Counted from the first letter of the stretch, positions 1-10,073 are shown. The stretch: DNA of 64,000 nucleotides from Kribbibacterium absianum (GCF_030067705.1 NZ_JASJEX010000003.1:62001-126000); one strand, 5' to 3'. Notes: a model not told the origin generated them from the sequence alone. Numbers and translations are program-made.

Positions 1-332
<332 letters not shown>

Positions 333-360
333 GCAAAAGCGGCACTCGGCGCTGGGCCGT

Positions 361-466
361 GGACGCTTCGGAGAGAGCCATTTGTCCACGGTCGCGCTTC
401 GGTGGACGCTTCGGAGAGAGCCATTTGTCCACGGTTGGACAAATGGCTTTGACCGAAGCGTCCACG
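361..466 (+). repeat. Type I intergenic repeat, three units (two direct, one inverted)
   Basis: Two identical 30-base units (361-390 and 404-433) begin GGACGCTTCGG and end AGCCATTTGTCCACG. A third unit, inverted, occupies 437-466. Units two and three face each other and form a hairpin of about 28 bp interrupted by the central GAGAGA versus TTTGAC segment. The same unit recurs at four other places in this window. There is no U-tract, so it is not a classical intrinsic terminator. Confidence 0.9.
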
Positions 467-611
467 TCGCGTTCAGAAAGCCGTAAGGCTACAATGTACT
501 GTACAAACTGAGCTGCGCCCAGAGCTGACGATGTGATGGCATCGGGGAATCCCCTTTTAGGGGAGGGTGTTCTGGGCACAGGTTCACCAACCCAAGAAGG
601 AGGGTTGTTGT
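467..611 (+). promoter_or_regulatory. clpC leader with palindrome and hairpin
   Basis: A -10-like TACAAT lies at 490-495 without a convincing -35. It overlaps the perfect palindrome TGTAC-T-GTACA at 495-505, which is placed where an operator would act. A short hairpin CCCC-TTTTA-GGGG follows around 553-565. The clpC ribosome-binding site AAGGAGGG ends about 7 bases before the ATG at 612. I do not recognise the palindrome as a known CtsR or LexA site. Confidence 0.4.
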
Positions 612-3203
612 ATGGGAATGTTCGACAAGTTCACCGAGAAGGCCCGCAAGGTCATGAGCCTCGCCCAGGAAGAGGCCCGCTCCTTGGGGCAGATGTATGT
701 GGGGACCGAGCACCTGCTGCTCGGCCTCATCAAGCAGAACGACGGCATCGCGGCGCAGGCCCTGGGCCAGCTCGAGGTCACCTACGAGGAGACCCTCGCC
801 ATCGTGCGCGAGATCACCCGCCGCGAGGCCGAGCCCGTCCCGGGCGGCCACATCCCGTTCACGCCGCGCGCGAAGCGCGTGCTGGAGGGCTCGTACCGCG
901 AGACCCTGTCGCGCGGTCAGACCTACATCTCCACCGAGCACCTGCTCCTCGGCATCGTGCGCGAGGGCAACGGCGTCGCGATGGAGGCCCTCTCCCGCAT
1001 GGGCGTCTCGGGTGACGCCGTGCGCAACGCCGTCAACGACCTCATCGCCAAGGACCCGGACTCCCGCCCGCGGCCGGCCATGGCCGAGGTGCGCATGGGC
1101 TCCGACATCGGCGGCGGCCAGTCCGGCGATGGGTCGACCCTGGAGGAGTACGGCCGCAACCTCACCAAGCTCGCCACCGAGGGCAAGCTGGACCCGGTCA
1201 TCGGGCGCGAGCGCGAGGTGGAGCGCGTGATGCAGGTGCTCGCGCGCCGCCAGAAGAACAACCCGCTCATCCTCGGCGACCCGGGGGTCGGCAAGACCGC
1301 CATCGCCGAAGGGCTCGCGCAGCTCATTGCCTCCGGCACGGTGCCCGAGGTGCTCCGCGGCAAGCAGGTCTGGACGCTCGACGTCGCCGCCCTCGTGGCC
1401 GGCTCCAAGTACCGCGGCGAGTTCGAGGAGCGCCTCAAGCGCGTGATCAACGAGGTGATGGAGTCCGACGACGCCATCCTCTTCATCGACGAGATCCACA
1501 CCCTGATCGGCGCCGGCTCCGCCGAGGGCTCCATCGACGCCGCCGCCATCCTCAAGCCGCCCCTGTCCCGCGGCGAGATCCAAGTGATCGGCGCCACCAC
1601 GGCGGAGGAGTACCGCAAGCACATCGAGAAGGACTCGGCGTTCGAGCGCCGCTTCCAGCCCATCTACATCGACGAGCCCACGATCCCCGACGCGATCTCC
1701 ATCCTCCACGGGCTCCGCGACCGCTACGAGGCGCACCACCACGTGCACTACACGGACGACGCCCTCGAGAGCGCCGTGGTGCTCGCCAACCGCTACGTCC
1801 AGGACCGCTTCCTGCCGGACAAGGCCATCGACGTGATCGACGAGGCCGGCGCCCGTACCCGTGTGCACAAGGTGGTCGTGCCCGACGCGATCGCCGAGTG
1901 CGACGCGGAGCTGGCTCGCATCCACGACGAGAAGGCCGAGGCGGCCGCCAAGCAGGAGTTCGAGGAGGCCGCGAAGCTCCGCGACCGCGAGAAGGAGCTG
2001 ACCGAGCGCCGCGAGCAGCTCGAGAGCGCGTGGCACGAGGAGCTCAACGCCGTGACGGTGGAGGTCACCTCGGCGGACATCGCCGACGTCGTGTCCTTCA
2101 TCACCGGCGTGCCCGTCTCGAACCTCACCGAGACCGAGGCCTCGAAGCTGCTCCGCGCCGAGTCGGTGCTCCACGAGCGCGTGGTCGGGCAGGACGAGGC
2201 GGTCTCCGCGGTGTCCCGTGCGATCCGCCGCAGCCGCTCGCCGCTCAAGGACCCGCGCCGTCCGGGCGGCTCCTTCATCTTCCTCGGGCCCTCGGGCGTA
2301 GGCAAGACCGAGCTGGCCAAGTCGCTCGCCGAGTTCCTCTTCGGCTCCGACGAGGCGCTCATCTCGTTCGACATGTCCGAGTACATGGAGAAGTTCAACG
2401 TGTCGAAGCTCGTCGGCGCGCCCCCGGGATACGTGGGCTACGACGAGGGCGGCGAGCTCACCAAGGCCGTGCGCCGGAAGCCCTACTCGGTGGTGCTGTT
2501 CGACGAGATCGAGAAGGCGCACCCGGACGTCTTCAACATCCTCCTGCAGATCCTCGACGAGGGGCGCCTCACCGACGGTCAGGGCCGCCACGTGGACTTC
2601 TCGAACACCGTCGTGATCATGACGAGCAACATCGGCGCGCGCGAGATCGCGACCACGTCGCCGATGGGGTTCGGCGCCACGAAGGGCCTCTCGGACAACG
2701 AGATCAAGAGCCGCGTGATGTCCGAGCTCAAGAAACAGTTCCGCCCCGAGTTCCTCAACCGCGTCGACGAGGTCGTGGTCTTCAAGTCGCTCGAGCCGGC
2801 GCAGCTGCGCCAGATCGTCGACCTCATGGTGCGCGACCTCCGCGAGCGCCTCGTGCTCGAGGGCATGTCCATCGACCTCACCGACGCCGCGCGCGACCTT
2901 GTGGCCAAGGAGGGCACGGACCAGGTCTACGGCGCGCGCCCGCTGCGTCGCGCGATCCAGACGATGATCGAGGACCCGCTCTCCGAGCAGCTGCTCGAGG
3001 GCGCGTGGGCCCCCGGCGACATCGTGGTCGTGGGCACCGAGACCGACGAGGACGGCACCGAGCGGCTCACGTTCACCAAGGGCGAGGGCGAGATCACCGA
3101 GCCGGACTACCGCAAGGCGAGCCGCGCGCTCACCGGCAACGGAGCCGCGCCGAGCCACGGCCGCAGCCTCCCCGGCGGTGGCACGGCGGAAGCCAGCTCA
3201 TAA
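612..3203 (+). CDS. clpC: ATP-dependent Clp protease ATP-binding subunit ClpC
   Basis: 863-residue AAA+ unfoldase that feeds substrates to the ClpP peptidase. In order it shows an N-terminal Clp repeat domain ([20 protein letters not shown] onward, ~1-150), a first AAA+ module with Walker A GDPGVGKT (~residue 223), a coiled UVR-type middle segment (~420-465, [20 protein letters not shown]), and a second AAA+ module with GPSGVGKT (~559) and the D2-small domain. The length is typical of ClpC. The ATG at 612 follows AAGGAGGG; an upstream in-frame start at 567 lacks a ribosome-binding site. No ctsR or mcsAB gene lies upstream, unlike in Bacillus. Confidence 0.97.
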   Translation: MGMFDKFTEKARKVMSLAQEEARSLGQMYVGTEHLLLGLIKQNDGIAAQALGQLEVTYEETLAIVREITRREAEPVPGGHIPFTPRAKRVLEGSYRETLSRGQTYISTEHLLLGIVREGNGVAMEALSRMGVSGDAVRNAVNDLIAKDPDSRPRPAMAEVRMGSDIGGGQSGDGSTLEEYGRNLTKLATEGKLDPVIGREREVERVMQVLARRQKNNPLILGDPGVGKTAIAEGLAQLIASGTVPEVLRGKQVWTLDVAALVAGSKYRGEFEERLKRVINEVMESDDAILFIDEIHTLIGAGSAEGSIDAAAILKPPLSRGEIQVIGATTAEEYRKHIEKDSAFERRFQPIYIDEPTIPDAISILHGLRDRYEAHHHVHYTDDALESAVVLANRYVQDRFLPDKAIDVIDEAGARTRVHKVVVPDAIAECDAELARIHDEKAEAAAKQEFEEAAKLRDREKELTERREQLESAWHEELNAVTVEVTSADIADVVSFITGVPVSNLTETEASKLLRAESVLHERVVGQDEAVSAVSRAIRRSRSPLKDPRRPGGSFIFLGPSGVGKTELAKSLAEFLFGSDEALISFDMSEYMEKFNVSKLVGAPPGYVGYDEGGELTKAVRRKPYSVVLFDEIEKAHPDVFNILLQILDEGRLTDGQGRHVDFSNTVVIMTSNIGAREIATTSPMGFGATKGLSDNEIKSRVMSELKKQFRPEFLNRVDEVVVFKSLEPAQLRQIVDLMVRDLRERLVLEGMSIDLTDAARDLVAKEGTDQVYGARPLRRAIQTMIEDPLSEQLLEGAWAPGDIVVVGTETDEDGTERLTFTKGEGEITEPDYRKASRALTGNGAAPSHGRSLPGGGTAEASS

Positions 3204-3210
3204 AACCAAC

Positions 3211-3298
3211 AATGGGCCGTCAGCCGGAGGGTGACGGCCCATTGCCTGGCTGATACTCCAAGGAGGGGCGCGCGAGCCACGCTCGCGCACCCCTCCCG
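3211..3298. terminator. Hairpins between convergent clpC and methyltransferase genes
   Basis: AATGGGCCGTCA (3211-3222) pairs with TGACGGCCCATT (3232-3243), a 12-bp stem after clpC. A second GC-rich inverted repeat at about 3264-3298 (GGGG-GCGCGAG against CTCGCGC-CCCCTCC) lies just beyond the stop of the minus-strand gene. Neither has a long U-tract, so termination efficiency is uncertain. Confidence 0.6.
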
Positions 3299-3299
3299 G

Positions 3300-4124
3300 C
3301 TATTGCACGACCACCCAGCCTTCCGGCAACCGCACATCGGCGTCGGTCGCCACAAGGACGTTGTTGCCCGGCTTCCTCGGCTCCTCGGGTCGCTCGGGAA
3401 GGTACGCGACGTGCTCGAACTCGGCCGCAAAGGCCTCGCACGCCTCGGTCAGGGGCGCCGACCCTCGTCCCTCGATGGGGCAGCGCGCGTCGCTCAGGAA
3501 GACGCCGCCCGGCCTCAGGCAGCGCTTGATCGCCCGCGCGCCCTCGTCGGTGGCCATGGGCCCCAAGGGCTTCTTGCCGGTGAATGCCTCGTTGACGATC
3601 ACGTCGTACGGCTCGGTCACGTGGTCGAGGAACGCCCACGCGTCCTCGGTCACCACGTTGAGCGTGCCCGGCCGGAGCGCGTTCACGCGCCGCTCGGCCT
3701 CCTCGAGGAAGAAGGACTCCCGGGCGATGCGCACGATCTTCGGGTCGATCTCCACGGCGTCCACGGAGGACGCGCCCTCATGGGTCGCGAGGTACTTGGG
3801 CAGCGAGAACCCGCCCCCTCCGAGCACGCAGGCGCGCACTGGCCGCCCGAGCCCGAGCACCACGTCGGCCATGTCGCGATGGTACTGGGCCACCAGCTCG
3901 AACCGCAGGTCCGGGTCCACGTAGCTCAGCGACTGGAACGTGCCGTTGACGTTCAAGAGCCGCACCGTGGTGCCGTCCTCGTCCTCGGAGTCGAACACCA
4001 ACGTGACGCCGAACCTGGTCCTCGTCATCGCCACGCCGCGGCGCGCCAGAAGCGACGGCAGCGCCGCCACGATGGCCACCAGGGCCAGTCCGATGACCGT
4101 CGTCCAAATCCACCACGCGAGCAC
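3300..4124 (-). CDS. Spermidine synthase-like SAM-dependent methyltransferase, N-terminally membrane anchored
   Basis: 274 residues from a GTG start at 4124 (GAGAAGGG lies upstream on the minus strand). Residues 1-25 form one hydrophobic segment (LAWWIWTTVIGLALVAIVAA), a probable membrane anchor. The remainder has the spermidine-synthase/methyltransferase fold: VLGGGGFSLPKYL (SAM-binding loop 1), DAVEIDPKIVRIA (acidic residue of motif II), EDAWAFL, and YDVIVNEAFTGKKP. Family members without aminopropyltransferase activity are common, so the substrate is unknown. The gene stands alone, divergent from disA and convergent with clpC. Confidence 0.75.
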   Translation of the reverse strand: MLAWWIWTTVIGLALVAIVAALPSLLARRGVAMTRTRFGVTLVFDSEDEDGTTVRLLNVNGTFQSLSYVDPDLRFELVAQYHRDMADVVLGLGRPVRACVLGGGGFSLPKYLATHEGASSVDAVEIDPKIVRIARESFFLEEAERRVNALRPGTLNVVTEDAWAFLDHVTEPYDVIVNEAFTGKKPLGPMATDEGARAIKRCLRPGGVFLSDARCPIEGRGSAPLTEACEAFAAEFEHVAYLPERPEEPRKPGNNVLVATDADVRLPEGWVVVQ

Positions 4125-4302
4125 GGCGCCGCCCTTCTCGTCCGCGACCCGGCGTGTCCGGGTGCGCCGTTACCACTATGCCCGTCCTGCGGCCGCCTCT
4201 GGATCTTGCGACCAAACCTCCGGTCTGCCTTCGCTCGGACTCCTGAAAGGGCACAATCGAAACACTGAGCTCACGTTCACTGTCGCCGAGAGGGGAGCGC
4301 CC

Positions 4303-5373
4303 GTGCCCGAACTGTCCAAGGACCCCATCCCTCTCGACGTGCGCATGGAAGAGGCCATGCGGGCCACGGCGCCCGGCACCGCCCTCCGCCGAGCCCTCGA
4401 CATGATCATCGCCGGCCATCTCGGCGCCCTCATCTGCGTGGGCGACGTGGCGCACGTGCTCGCGAGCGGCAACGACGGCTTCCCCCTCAACATCTCGTTC
4501 ACGGCCAACCGCCTCTTCGAGCTGTCCAAGATGGACGGCGCCATCGTCATCGACAAGGACCTCACGCAGATCCTCCGCGCGAACTTCCACCTGAACCCGG
4601 ACCCGTCGCTGCCCACGTCCGAGACGGGGATGCGCCACCGCACGGCCGCCCGCGTGTCGATCCTCACGGACGCGATGGTCATCTCGGTGTCCGAGCGCCG
4701 TCAGGTGGTCAACGTGTACCTGGACGGCCGCTCCTTCGAGATTCGCACGGTCCAAGAGCTCATGGGCATGGTGAACCAGCTGCTCGTCACGCTGCAGTCC
4801 ACGCGCCAGGCGCTCGACCGCAACCTGTTGCGGCTCTCGACGCTCGAGCTGGACAACTACGTGACGCTGGCGGACGTCTCGAACATCTTCTCGTACCTCG
4901 AGGTGCTCATGACCGCGGCCGAGGAGCTGGACGACCTCATCGTCCAGCTCGGCAGCGAGGGGCGCACCATCGCGATGCAGCGCGAGCAGCTCGTGGGCGA
5001 CATGGACGAGGAGTACACCCTCATGATCCGTGACTACGCCCACGACTCCTCGGAGGAGAACGCCAAGCGCGTGCGCAAGGCGTTCCACAATGTGGACGCG
5101 AGCCTGCTGCACCAGCCCAAGCGCGTGGGGCGGATGCTTGGCTACAACGACATCACCGAGGACTCCGTGATGGCGCCGTTGGGCCTCCGCACGCTGAACC
5201 GCGTCTCCGTGGTGCGCGAGGGCATGGCCGACAAGATCGTGGACGAGTACGGCTCGCTCCAGGAGCTGATGGACGACATCGAGGACAACCCCGAGCGCTT
5301 GGACGACATCGGGGTCAAGAACCCGTCGATCCTTGCGGACAGCCTGTACCGCATGTGGGGAAGGAAGGGCTGA
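4303..5373 (+). CDS. disA: DNA integrity scanning diadenylate cyclase DisA
   Basis: 356 residues, the usual size. DisA condenses two ATP to cyclic di-AMP and scans DNA for branched structures. The N-terminal DAC domain shows MDGAIVID and the GMRHRTAAR motif that binds the nucleotide. A helical linker (~150-290) follows, then a C-terminal helix-hairpin-helix region (DITEDSVMAPLGLRTLNRV; ENPERLDDIGVKNP). The GTG at 4303 is chosen because GAGAGGGGAG lies just upstream and it matches the family N-terminus; the frame stays open further upstream but without family similarity. ispD follows after 4 bases, which suggests co-transcription. Confidence 0.95.
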   Translation: MPELSKDPIPLDVRMEEAMRATAPGTALRRALDMIIAGHLGALICVGDVAHVLASGNDGFPLNISFTANRLFELSKMDGAIVIDKDLTQILRANFHLNPDPSLPTSETGMRHRTAARVSILTDAMVISVSERRQVVNVYLDGRSFEIRTVQELMGMVNQLLVTLQSTRQALDRNLLRLSTLELDNYVTLADVSNIFSYLEVLMTAAEELDDLIVQLGSEGRTIAMQREQLVGDMDEEYTLMIRDYAHDSSEENAKRVRKAFHNVDASLLHQPKRVGRMLGYNDITEDSVMAPLGLRTLNRVSVVREGMADKIVDEYGSLQELMDDIEDNPERLDDIGVKNPSILADSLYRMWGRKG

Positions 5374-5377
5374 GACG

Positions 5378-6151
5378 GTGTCCTCCTGCATTCCCGCGCC
5401 CCAGCTTCATCGGCCCGTCACGTCCCCGCATCCGCGCGACCTGGGCGTCATCGTGGTCGCGGCCGGTTCCGGCGAACGCTTCGGGCGTCCGGAGGGCAAG
5501 GCGCTTGTGCCCGTGGCCGGTCGTCCGCTCGTGGCCTGGTCGCTCCTGGCGGCCGACAGCGCGCCCTCGGTGGCCGAGATTGTCATGGTGACCCGCGCCC
5601 GTGACCTCGAGGAGGTGGAGCGGCTCGCGAACGGCCTTCCGCTTGTCTCGCCCGTGACCGTGGTGGCCGGTGGCGCGACCCGCCAGGAGAGCGTGCGCCG
5701 CGGCCTGGCCGTGCTCGACCGGAGGCTCTCGCTCGTGGCGGTGCACGACGGCGCGCGGCCGCTCGTCACGTCCGAGGCCTTCGAGCGGCTGGCGGCCCGG
5801 CTGCGCTCGGACCTGGGGCTGGCCGGCCTTGTGGCCGGGTGTCCCTCGGTGGACACCCTCAAGGTGGTCGGGGCCGGCGGCCAGATCGTGCGGACGCCGG
5901 ACCGCTCCAAGTACTGGTGCGTGCAGACGCCGCAGGCCTTCCGGTCTGAGGACCTGCGCCGCGCCCATGGCAGTGCGGCGGCCGAGGGCTTCGAGGGCAC
6001 GGACGACGCGTCGCTCGTGGAGCGCTTCGGCCTCAAGGTGGCCGTGGCACAGGTGCTGCGGGCGAACGGCAAGTTGACGTATCCTGAGGACCTAGTGCCG
6101 ATCGAGGCACAGCTGGAGGCTCGGGAGCGCGAGGAGCGCCCTTTGGCCTGA
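5378..6151 (+). CDS. ispD: 2-C-methyl-D-erythritol 4-phosphate cytidylyltransferase
   Basis: 257 residues from GTG 5378, preceded by AAGGAAGG. IspD transfers CMP from CTP to methylerythritol phosphate in the non-mevalonate isoprenoid pathway. Visible motifs are VIVVAAGSGERFG (the G-rich nucleotide-binding loop), VHDGARP, QTPQAF and TDDASLVE. About 25 residues precede the conserved core, longer than in E. coli IspD. It lies 4 bases after disA and 28 before ispF, so the MEP pathway genes sit in one operon. Confidence 0.96.
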   Translation: MSSCIPAPQLHRPVTSPHPRDLGVIVVAAGSGERFGRPEGKALVPVAGRPLVAWSLLAADSAPSVAEIVMVTRARDLEEVERLANGLPLVSPVTVVAGGATRQESVRRGLAVLDRRLSLVAVHDGARPLVTSEAFERLAARLRSDLGLAGLVAGCPSVDTLKVVGAGGQIVRTPDRSKYWCVQTPQAFRSEDLRRAHGSAAAEGFEGTDDASLVERFGLKVAVAQVLRANGKLTYPEDLVPIEAQLEAREREERPLA

Positions 6152-6179
6152 TCGCGGGGCGCACGACGAAAGGCGGGGC

Positions 6180-6674
6180 ATGACGGACGGCCTCCACATC
6201 GGTCACGGCTACGACGTTCACGCGTTCGCGGACCCCGAGGAGGGGCGGCCGCTCATGCTCGGCGGCGTGGCGGTGCCCCACGACCGCGGGTTGGCCGGCC
6301 ACTCCGACGCCGACGTGCTGGCTCACGCGCTGGCGGACGCCCTGTGCGGCGCCTGCCGTCTCGGCGACATCGGCAAGCTGTTCCCCGACACCGACCCCGC
6401 CTACGAGGGCGCCGACTCGCTCGTGCTGCTCTCCCGGGTGGCGTCGCTCGCCCGCGAGGCCGGCTACGAGCTGCTCGACTGCGACTGTACCGTGGCCGCC
6501 CAGGCTCCCAAGCTGGCCCCGCACCGCGAGGCCATGCGGGAGAACCTTGCGGCCGCCCTGTCCGTGCCGGTGGAGTGCGTGGGCGTGAAGGCCACCACCA
6601 CCGAGGGACTCGGATTTGTGGGCCGGCGCGAGGGCATCGAGGCCTGGGCGGTCTGCCTCGTCCGTCGCAGCTAG
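6180..6674 (+). CDS. ispF: 2-C-methyl-D-erythritol 2,4-cyclodiphosphate synthase
   Basis: 164 residues, normal for this homotrimeric enzyme, which cyclises CDP-ME-2-phosphate with loss of CMP. It shows the metal-binding GHGYDVHAF start (D and H ligands), the GHSDADVLAHALADAL helix with a further His ligand, GDIGKLFPDTD, and KATTTEGLGFVG near the end. The start ATG follows GAAAGGCGGGGC. It sits directly after ispD; a type I repeat begins 6 bases after its stop. Confidence 0.97.
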   Translation: MTDGLHIGHGYDVHAFADPEEGRPLMLGGVAVPHDRGLAGHSDADVLAHALADALCGACRLGDIGKLFPDTDPAYEGADSLVLLSRVASLAREAGYELLDCDCTVAAQAPKLAPHREAMRENLAAALSVPVECVGVKATTTEGLGFVGRREGIEAWAVCLVRRS

Positions 6675-6680
6675 CGTGCC

Positions 6681-6740
6681 GGACGCTTCGGTCAGAGCCA
6701 TTTGTCCACGGTTGGACAGAGGGCTTTGACGCGAGCGTCC
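6681..6740 (+). repeat. Type I intergenic repeat, facing pair
   Basis: A forward unit (6681-6710, GGACGCTTCGGTCAGAGCC then ATTTGTCCACG) faces a diverged inverted unit (6714-6740), giving an almost uninterrupted long hairpin with a loop of a few bases. It fills the ispF-cysE gap and ends 10 bases before the cysE Shine-Dalgarno site, so it could influence both ispF termination and cysE translation. Confidence 0.9.
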
Positions 6741-6761
6741 GCGCTGATCCAAGGAGCCTCA

Positions 6762-7496
6762 GTGTTCGACTCGTTCAAGGAGGACATCGCGGCGTTCCGG
6801 GCCCATGACCCGGCGGCGACGTCCACCATCTCCATCGTCCTCAACTCGCCCGGCATGCGCGCCATCTGGGCCTACCGTCGCCAGCATTGGCTCTGGGAGC
6901 ACGGCCACCCGCTGCTCGCGCGCACGCTCTCCACCTGGAGCCGCCATCGCTTTGGCGTCGAGATTCACCCCGGCGCGCAGATCGGCCGCCGCTTCATCAT
7001 CGACCACGGCAACGGCATCGTCGTGGGCGAGACCACGGTCATCGGCGACGACTGCATGCTCTATCAGGGCGTCACGCTCGGCGGCACCGGCAAGGAGACC
7101 GGCAAGCGCCACCCCACGCTCGAGGACAACGTCACCGTGGGCGTGGGCGCCGCGGTGCTCGGCAACGTGACCTTGGGCAAGGGCTCCAAGGTGGGCGGCG
7201 GCGCGGTCGTGGTGAAGGACGTGCCGCCCGACTGCACGGTCGTGGGCATCCCGGGCCACATCACCACTCGCTGCGGCGTGCGCGTGCGCCGCGCCGCCGA
7301 GCCCTACCGCACGAGCGCGCGCCTCGACTCGATGCCGGACCCGGTGCAGCAGACCATGGACATCCTCGAGGCCCGCATCGCGCAGCTGGAGGCCGAGGTG
7401 GAGCGCCTGAGCGCCGCGGGGCCCGCGCCGGGCGAACCCGTCCTATCATCCGGAGAGACCCCGCTCGATTCCAACCCCGCGACTGCCGAGGAGTGA
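6762..7496 (+). CDS. cysE: Serine O-acetyltransferase
   Basis: 244 residues. CysE acetylates serine with acetyl-CoA, the first step of cysteine synthesis. The start is GTG 6762 with AAGGAG five bases upstream; a frame-compatible ATG at 6702 lies inside the repeat and is rejected. The protein has an N-terminal helical region with the SPGMRAIWAYRRQHWLW motif, then a left-handed beta-helix (hexapeptide repeats, HPGAQIGRRFIIDHGNGIVV to GAVVVKDVP) with catalytic His and Asp. The C-terminal ~60 residues are a predicted coiled coil plus a Pro/Ser-rich tail. cysS begins 2 bases after the stop, coupling cysteine synthesis to its tRNA charging. Confidence 0.96.
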   Translation: MFDSFKEDIAAFRAHDPAATSTISIVLNSPGMRAIWAYRRQHWLWEHGHPLLARTLSTWSRHRFGVEIHPGAQIGRRFIIDHGNGIVVGETTVIGDDCMLYQGVTLGGTGKETGKRHPTLEDNVTVGVGAAVLGNVTLGKGSKVGGGAVVVKDVPPDCTVVGIPGHITTRCGVRVRRAAEPYRTSARLDSMPDPVQQTMDILEARIAQLEAEVERLSAAGPAPGEPVLSSGETPLDSNPATAEE

Positions 7497-7498
7497 CC

Positions 7499-8980
7499 AT
7501 GCTCGTCTACAACACCAAGACCCACGCCAAAGAAGAGCTGACGCCCGTCAAACCCGGCAAGATCCGCATGTACGTGTGCGGCCCCACCGTCTACGACCAG
7601 ATCCACATCGGCAACGGCCGCACGTTTTTGGCCTTCGACGTGATCCGCCGCTACCTCATCTACAAGGGCTACCAGGTCACGTTCGCTCAGAACCTCACCG
7701 ATGTGGACGACAAGATCATCAACCGCGCCAACGAGGAGGGCCGCACGGCCGCCGAGGTGGCGGCGGAGTACAGCCAGGCGTTCATCGAGCAGATGGACCG
7801 CCTCGGCGTGCTGGCTCCGGACATCCGCCCGCGCGCCACGCAGGAGATCGGCGCCATGGTGGAGATGATCCAGGGCCTCATCGAGCAGGGCCACGCCTAC
7901 GAGGCCGGCAACGGCGACGTGTACTTCTCGGTGCGCAGCTGCCCCAGCTACGGCGACGTCTCCGGCCGCAACATCGACGATCTGCAGGTGGGCGCCCGCA
8001 TCGAGGAGAACTCCGACAAGCGCGACCCGCTCGACTTCGCCCTCTGGAAGGCCGCGAAGCCAGGGGAGCCCTCCTGGGAGAGCCCCTGGGGCGAGGGGCG
8101 CCCCGGTTGGCACACCGAGTGCTCCGCGATGGTGCACCGCTACCTCGGCACGCCGATCGACATCCACGGCGGCGGCTCGGACCTCGTCTTCCCGCACCAC
8201 GAGAACGAGGCCGCCCAGGCCTGCAGCTGCTGGCACGAGCCGCTCGCCAACGTGTGGATGCACTCCGGCATGCTGCGCGTCGACGGCGAGAAGATGAGCA
8301 AGTCGCTCGGCAACTTCTACACGCTCAAAGAGGTGCTCGACCAGTACCCGGCCGACGCCGTGCGCCTGCTGATGCTGCAGACCCATTACCGGAGCCCCTT
8401 GGACTTCTCCTACGAGCGCCTCGACGGCATGGTGGGCACGCTCGAGCGCCTCAAGAACACCGTGCGCAACCTGCGCTGGGCCGCCGACAACGCCGCCGGC
8501 GCCGGCGCCCCCGACGAGAGGGCCAAGGAGCTCGCGGCGGCGATCGACGAGACCCAGGCCACGTTCGTCTCGTCGATGGACGACGACTTCAACACGAGCT
8601 CCGCCCTGGCTGCGATCTTCTCGCTGGCCACCAAGGCCAACACGTACCTGGACGAGACCGGCACAGAGGTCTGCGCCTCGGTGGCGCTCCGTGCGGCCGA
8701 CACGCTGGTGGAGTTGCTCGACGTCCTCGGCGTGGAGTCCGTGCGGCCGAGCGAGGACCCGGGGCTGCCCCGCGAGCTCGTGGCGCTCGCGGCCGAGACC
8801 TGCGGGTACGAGGGTGACGACGTGGACGGCGCGGTGTCCGCTCTGATCGAGGCCCGCGCCGAGGCCCGCAAGAACAAGGACTGGGGCCGCGCGGACGCGA
8901 TCCGCGACGGCATCTCCGCGCTCGGCCTCGTGGTGGAGGACACCGCGGCCGGCACGCGCATCATCGCGCAGGAAGGGTAG
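7499..8980 (+). CDS. cysS: Cysteinyl-tRNA synthetase
   Basis: 493-residue class I synthetase. It shows the HIGH-like HIGN after YVCGPTVYDQI (with the zinc-binding Cys), the zinc ligands around GWHTECSAM and FPHHENE, and the KMSKS loop (GEKMSKSLGN). The C-terminal DALR-type helical region follows. The start is ATG 7499, two bases after cysE; the GAGGAG near the cysE stop serves as ribosome-binding site. In Bacillus cysS is followed by mrnC, rlmB and rae1; here mrnC is missing. Confidence 0.98.
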   Translation: MLVYNTKTHAKEELTPVKPGKIRMYVCGPTVYDQIHIGNGRTFLAFDVIRRYLIYKGYQVTFAQNLTDVDDKIINRANEEGRTAAEVAAEYSQAFIEQMDRLGVLAPDIRPRATQEIGAMVEMIQGLIEQGHAYEAGNGDVYFSVRSCPSYGDVSGRNIDDLQVGARIEENSDKRDPLDFALWKAAKPGEPSWESPWGEGRPGWHTECSAMVHRYLGTPIDIHGGGSDLVFPHHENEAAQACSCWHEPLANVWMHSGMLRVDGEKMSKSLGNFYTLKEVLDQYPADAVRLLMLQTHYRSPLDFSYERLDGMVGTLERLKNTVRNLRWAADNAAGAGAPDERAKELAAAIDETQATFVSSMDDDFNTSSALAAIFSLATKANTYLDETGTEVCASVALRAADTLVELLDVLGVESVRPSEDPGLPRELVALAAETCGYEGDDVDGAVSALIEARAEARKNKDWGRADAIRDGISALGLVVEDTAAGTRIIAQEG

Positions 8981-8990
8981 GGGCATCGGT

Positions 8991-10073
8991 ATGGCAGGGA
9001 CCGGCAAGGGGCGCTCCGGCGGGCGAGGCAACGGGAACAAGGGCGGCCGTCCCGGCGGCGTGGGCCATGGCCGCTACCGCGGCAAGGGCGCGCCGCGCGA
9101 CGCCAAGGGCCGCAAGCGAAACCTGGCCCCGGACGGCCGCAAGCAGGGGCTTGCGGGCAAGACCGGTGCGGCCGGTGTGAGCAACTCCAACCGCAAACCG
9201 CCCAAGGGTCGCGTGCACAACGACCGCCGCGCCGCCTCGCGCACGCCCAAGGGCATGCTGATCGAGGGGCGCCGTGCCGCCCACGAGGCGCTGGCGGCCG
9301 GTGTGCCGCTCCGCAGGGCCTACATCGCTGCGAACAAGGGCACGCCGGACCAGGCGCTCGTGAACCTCGGGAAAGAACTCGAGGCGGCGGGCGTCGACGT
9401 CGAGGAGGTCCCCAAGTCGCGCCTCGATTCCCTGTCCGTGCGCGGGGCGCACCAGGGCGTGGTGCTCGTCGCCGAGCCGTTCCCCTACGTCGCGCTCGAG
9501 GACGTCATCGACGCCGCCGGGGACGGCGACGCGCTCGTGATCCTGCTCGACCACGTGACCGACGAGGGCAACCTCGGCGCCATCGCGCGCACGGCGGAGG
9601 TGGTGGGCGCCGCCGGCGTCGTCATCCCCAAGGCGCGCGCGGCCGGCGTTGGCCTTGGCGCCTACAAGACGTCCGCGGGCGCCGTCGCGCACCTGCCCAT
9701 CGCGCAGGTCCCGAACCTGGCCAAGGCCGTCGACCAACTTAAGGACGCCGGGTTCTGGGCCTGCTGCTCCACCGAGCATGCGGCCGAAACGGTCTGGGGC
9801 GCGCCGATGCATGGACGTCTTGCGCTCGTGATGGGCTCCGAGGGCGACGGGGTAAGTCGTCTCGTGCAGGAGAAGTGCGACTTCGCTGCGCGGTTGCCCC
9901 AACGGGGAAGGATCGAGTCCCTCAACGTGGCCCAGGCCACGACGGTGATGGCCTACGAGTGGCTGCGCCGCACCTGGAAAGAGGCCACGCTCGCGACGGT
10001 CGAGGACGCTCCTGCAGGGACGGAGGACGGCTGGTCCTTCGACGTGCTCGAGGAGGAGTTCGGTGATGAGTGA
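8991..10073 (+). CDS. rlmB: 23S rRNA 2'-O-ribose methyltransferase, RlmB/TrmH (SpoU) family
   Basis: 360 residues. The catalytic SPOUT domain occupies the C-terminal two thirds: a substrate-binding module starting GMLIEGRRAAHEAL, then LDHVTDEGNLGAIARTAEV (motif 1, Asn/Arg), LALVMGSEGDGVS (motif 2) and LPQRGRIESLNVAQA (motif 3, SAM knot). The first ~85 residues are a Gly/Arg/Lys-rich, probably disordered extension absent from E. coli RlmB; it looks like an RNA-binding tail. The target nucleotide cannot be told from sequence. The gene overlaps the next ORF by 8 bases. Confidence 0.9.
   Translation: MAGTGKGRSGGRGNGNKGGRPGGVGHGRYRGKGAPRDAKGRKRNLAPDGRKQGLAGKTGAAGVSNSNRKPPKGRVHNDRRAASRTPKGMLIEGRRAAHEALAAGVPLRRAYIAANKGTPDQALVNLGKELEAAGVDVEEVPKSRLDSLSVRGAHQGVVLVAEPFPYVALEDVIDAAGDGDALVILLDHVTDEGNLGAIARTAEVVGAAGVVIPKARAAGVGLGAYKTSAGAVAHLPIAQVPNLAKAVDQLKDAGFWACCSTEHAAETVWGAPMHGRLALVMGSEGDGVSRLVQEKCDFAARLPQRGRIESLNVAQATTVMAYEWLRRTWKEATLATVEDAPAGTEDGWSFDVLEEEFGDE

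Noticed and set aside
6702-6761. Upstream ATG for cysE at 6702
   Set aside because: It lies in the palindromic repeat, has no ribosome-binding site, and adds residues not seen in CysE; GTG 6762 has AAGGAG at ideal distance.
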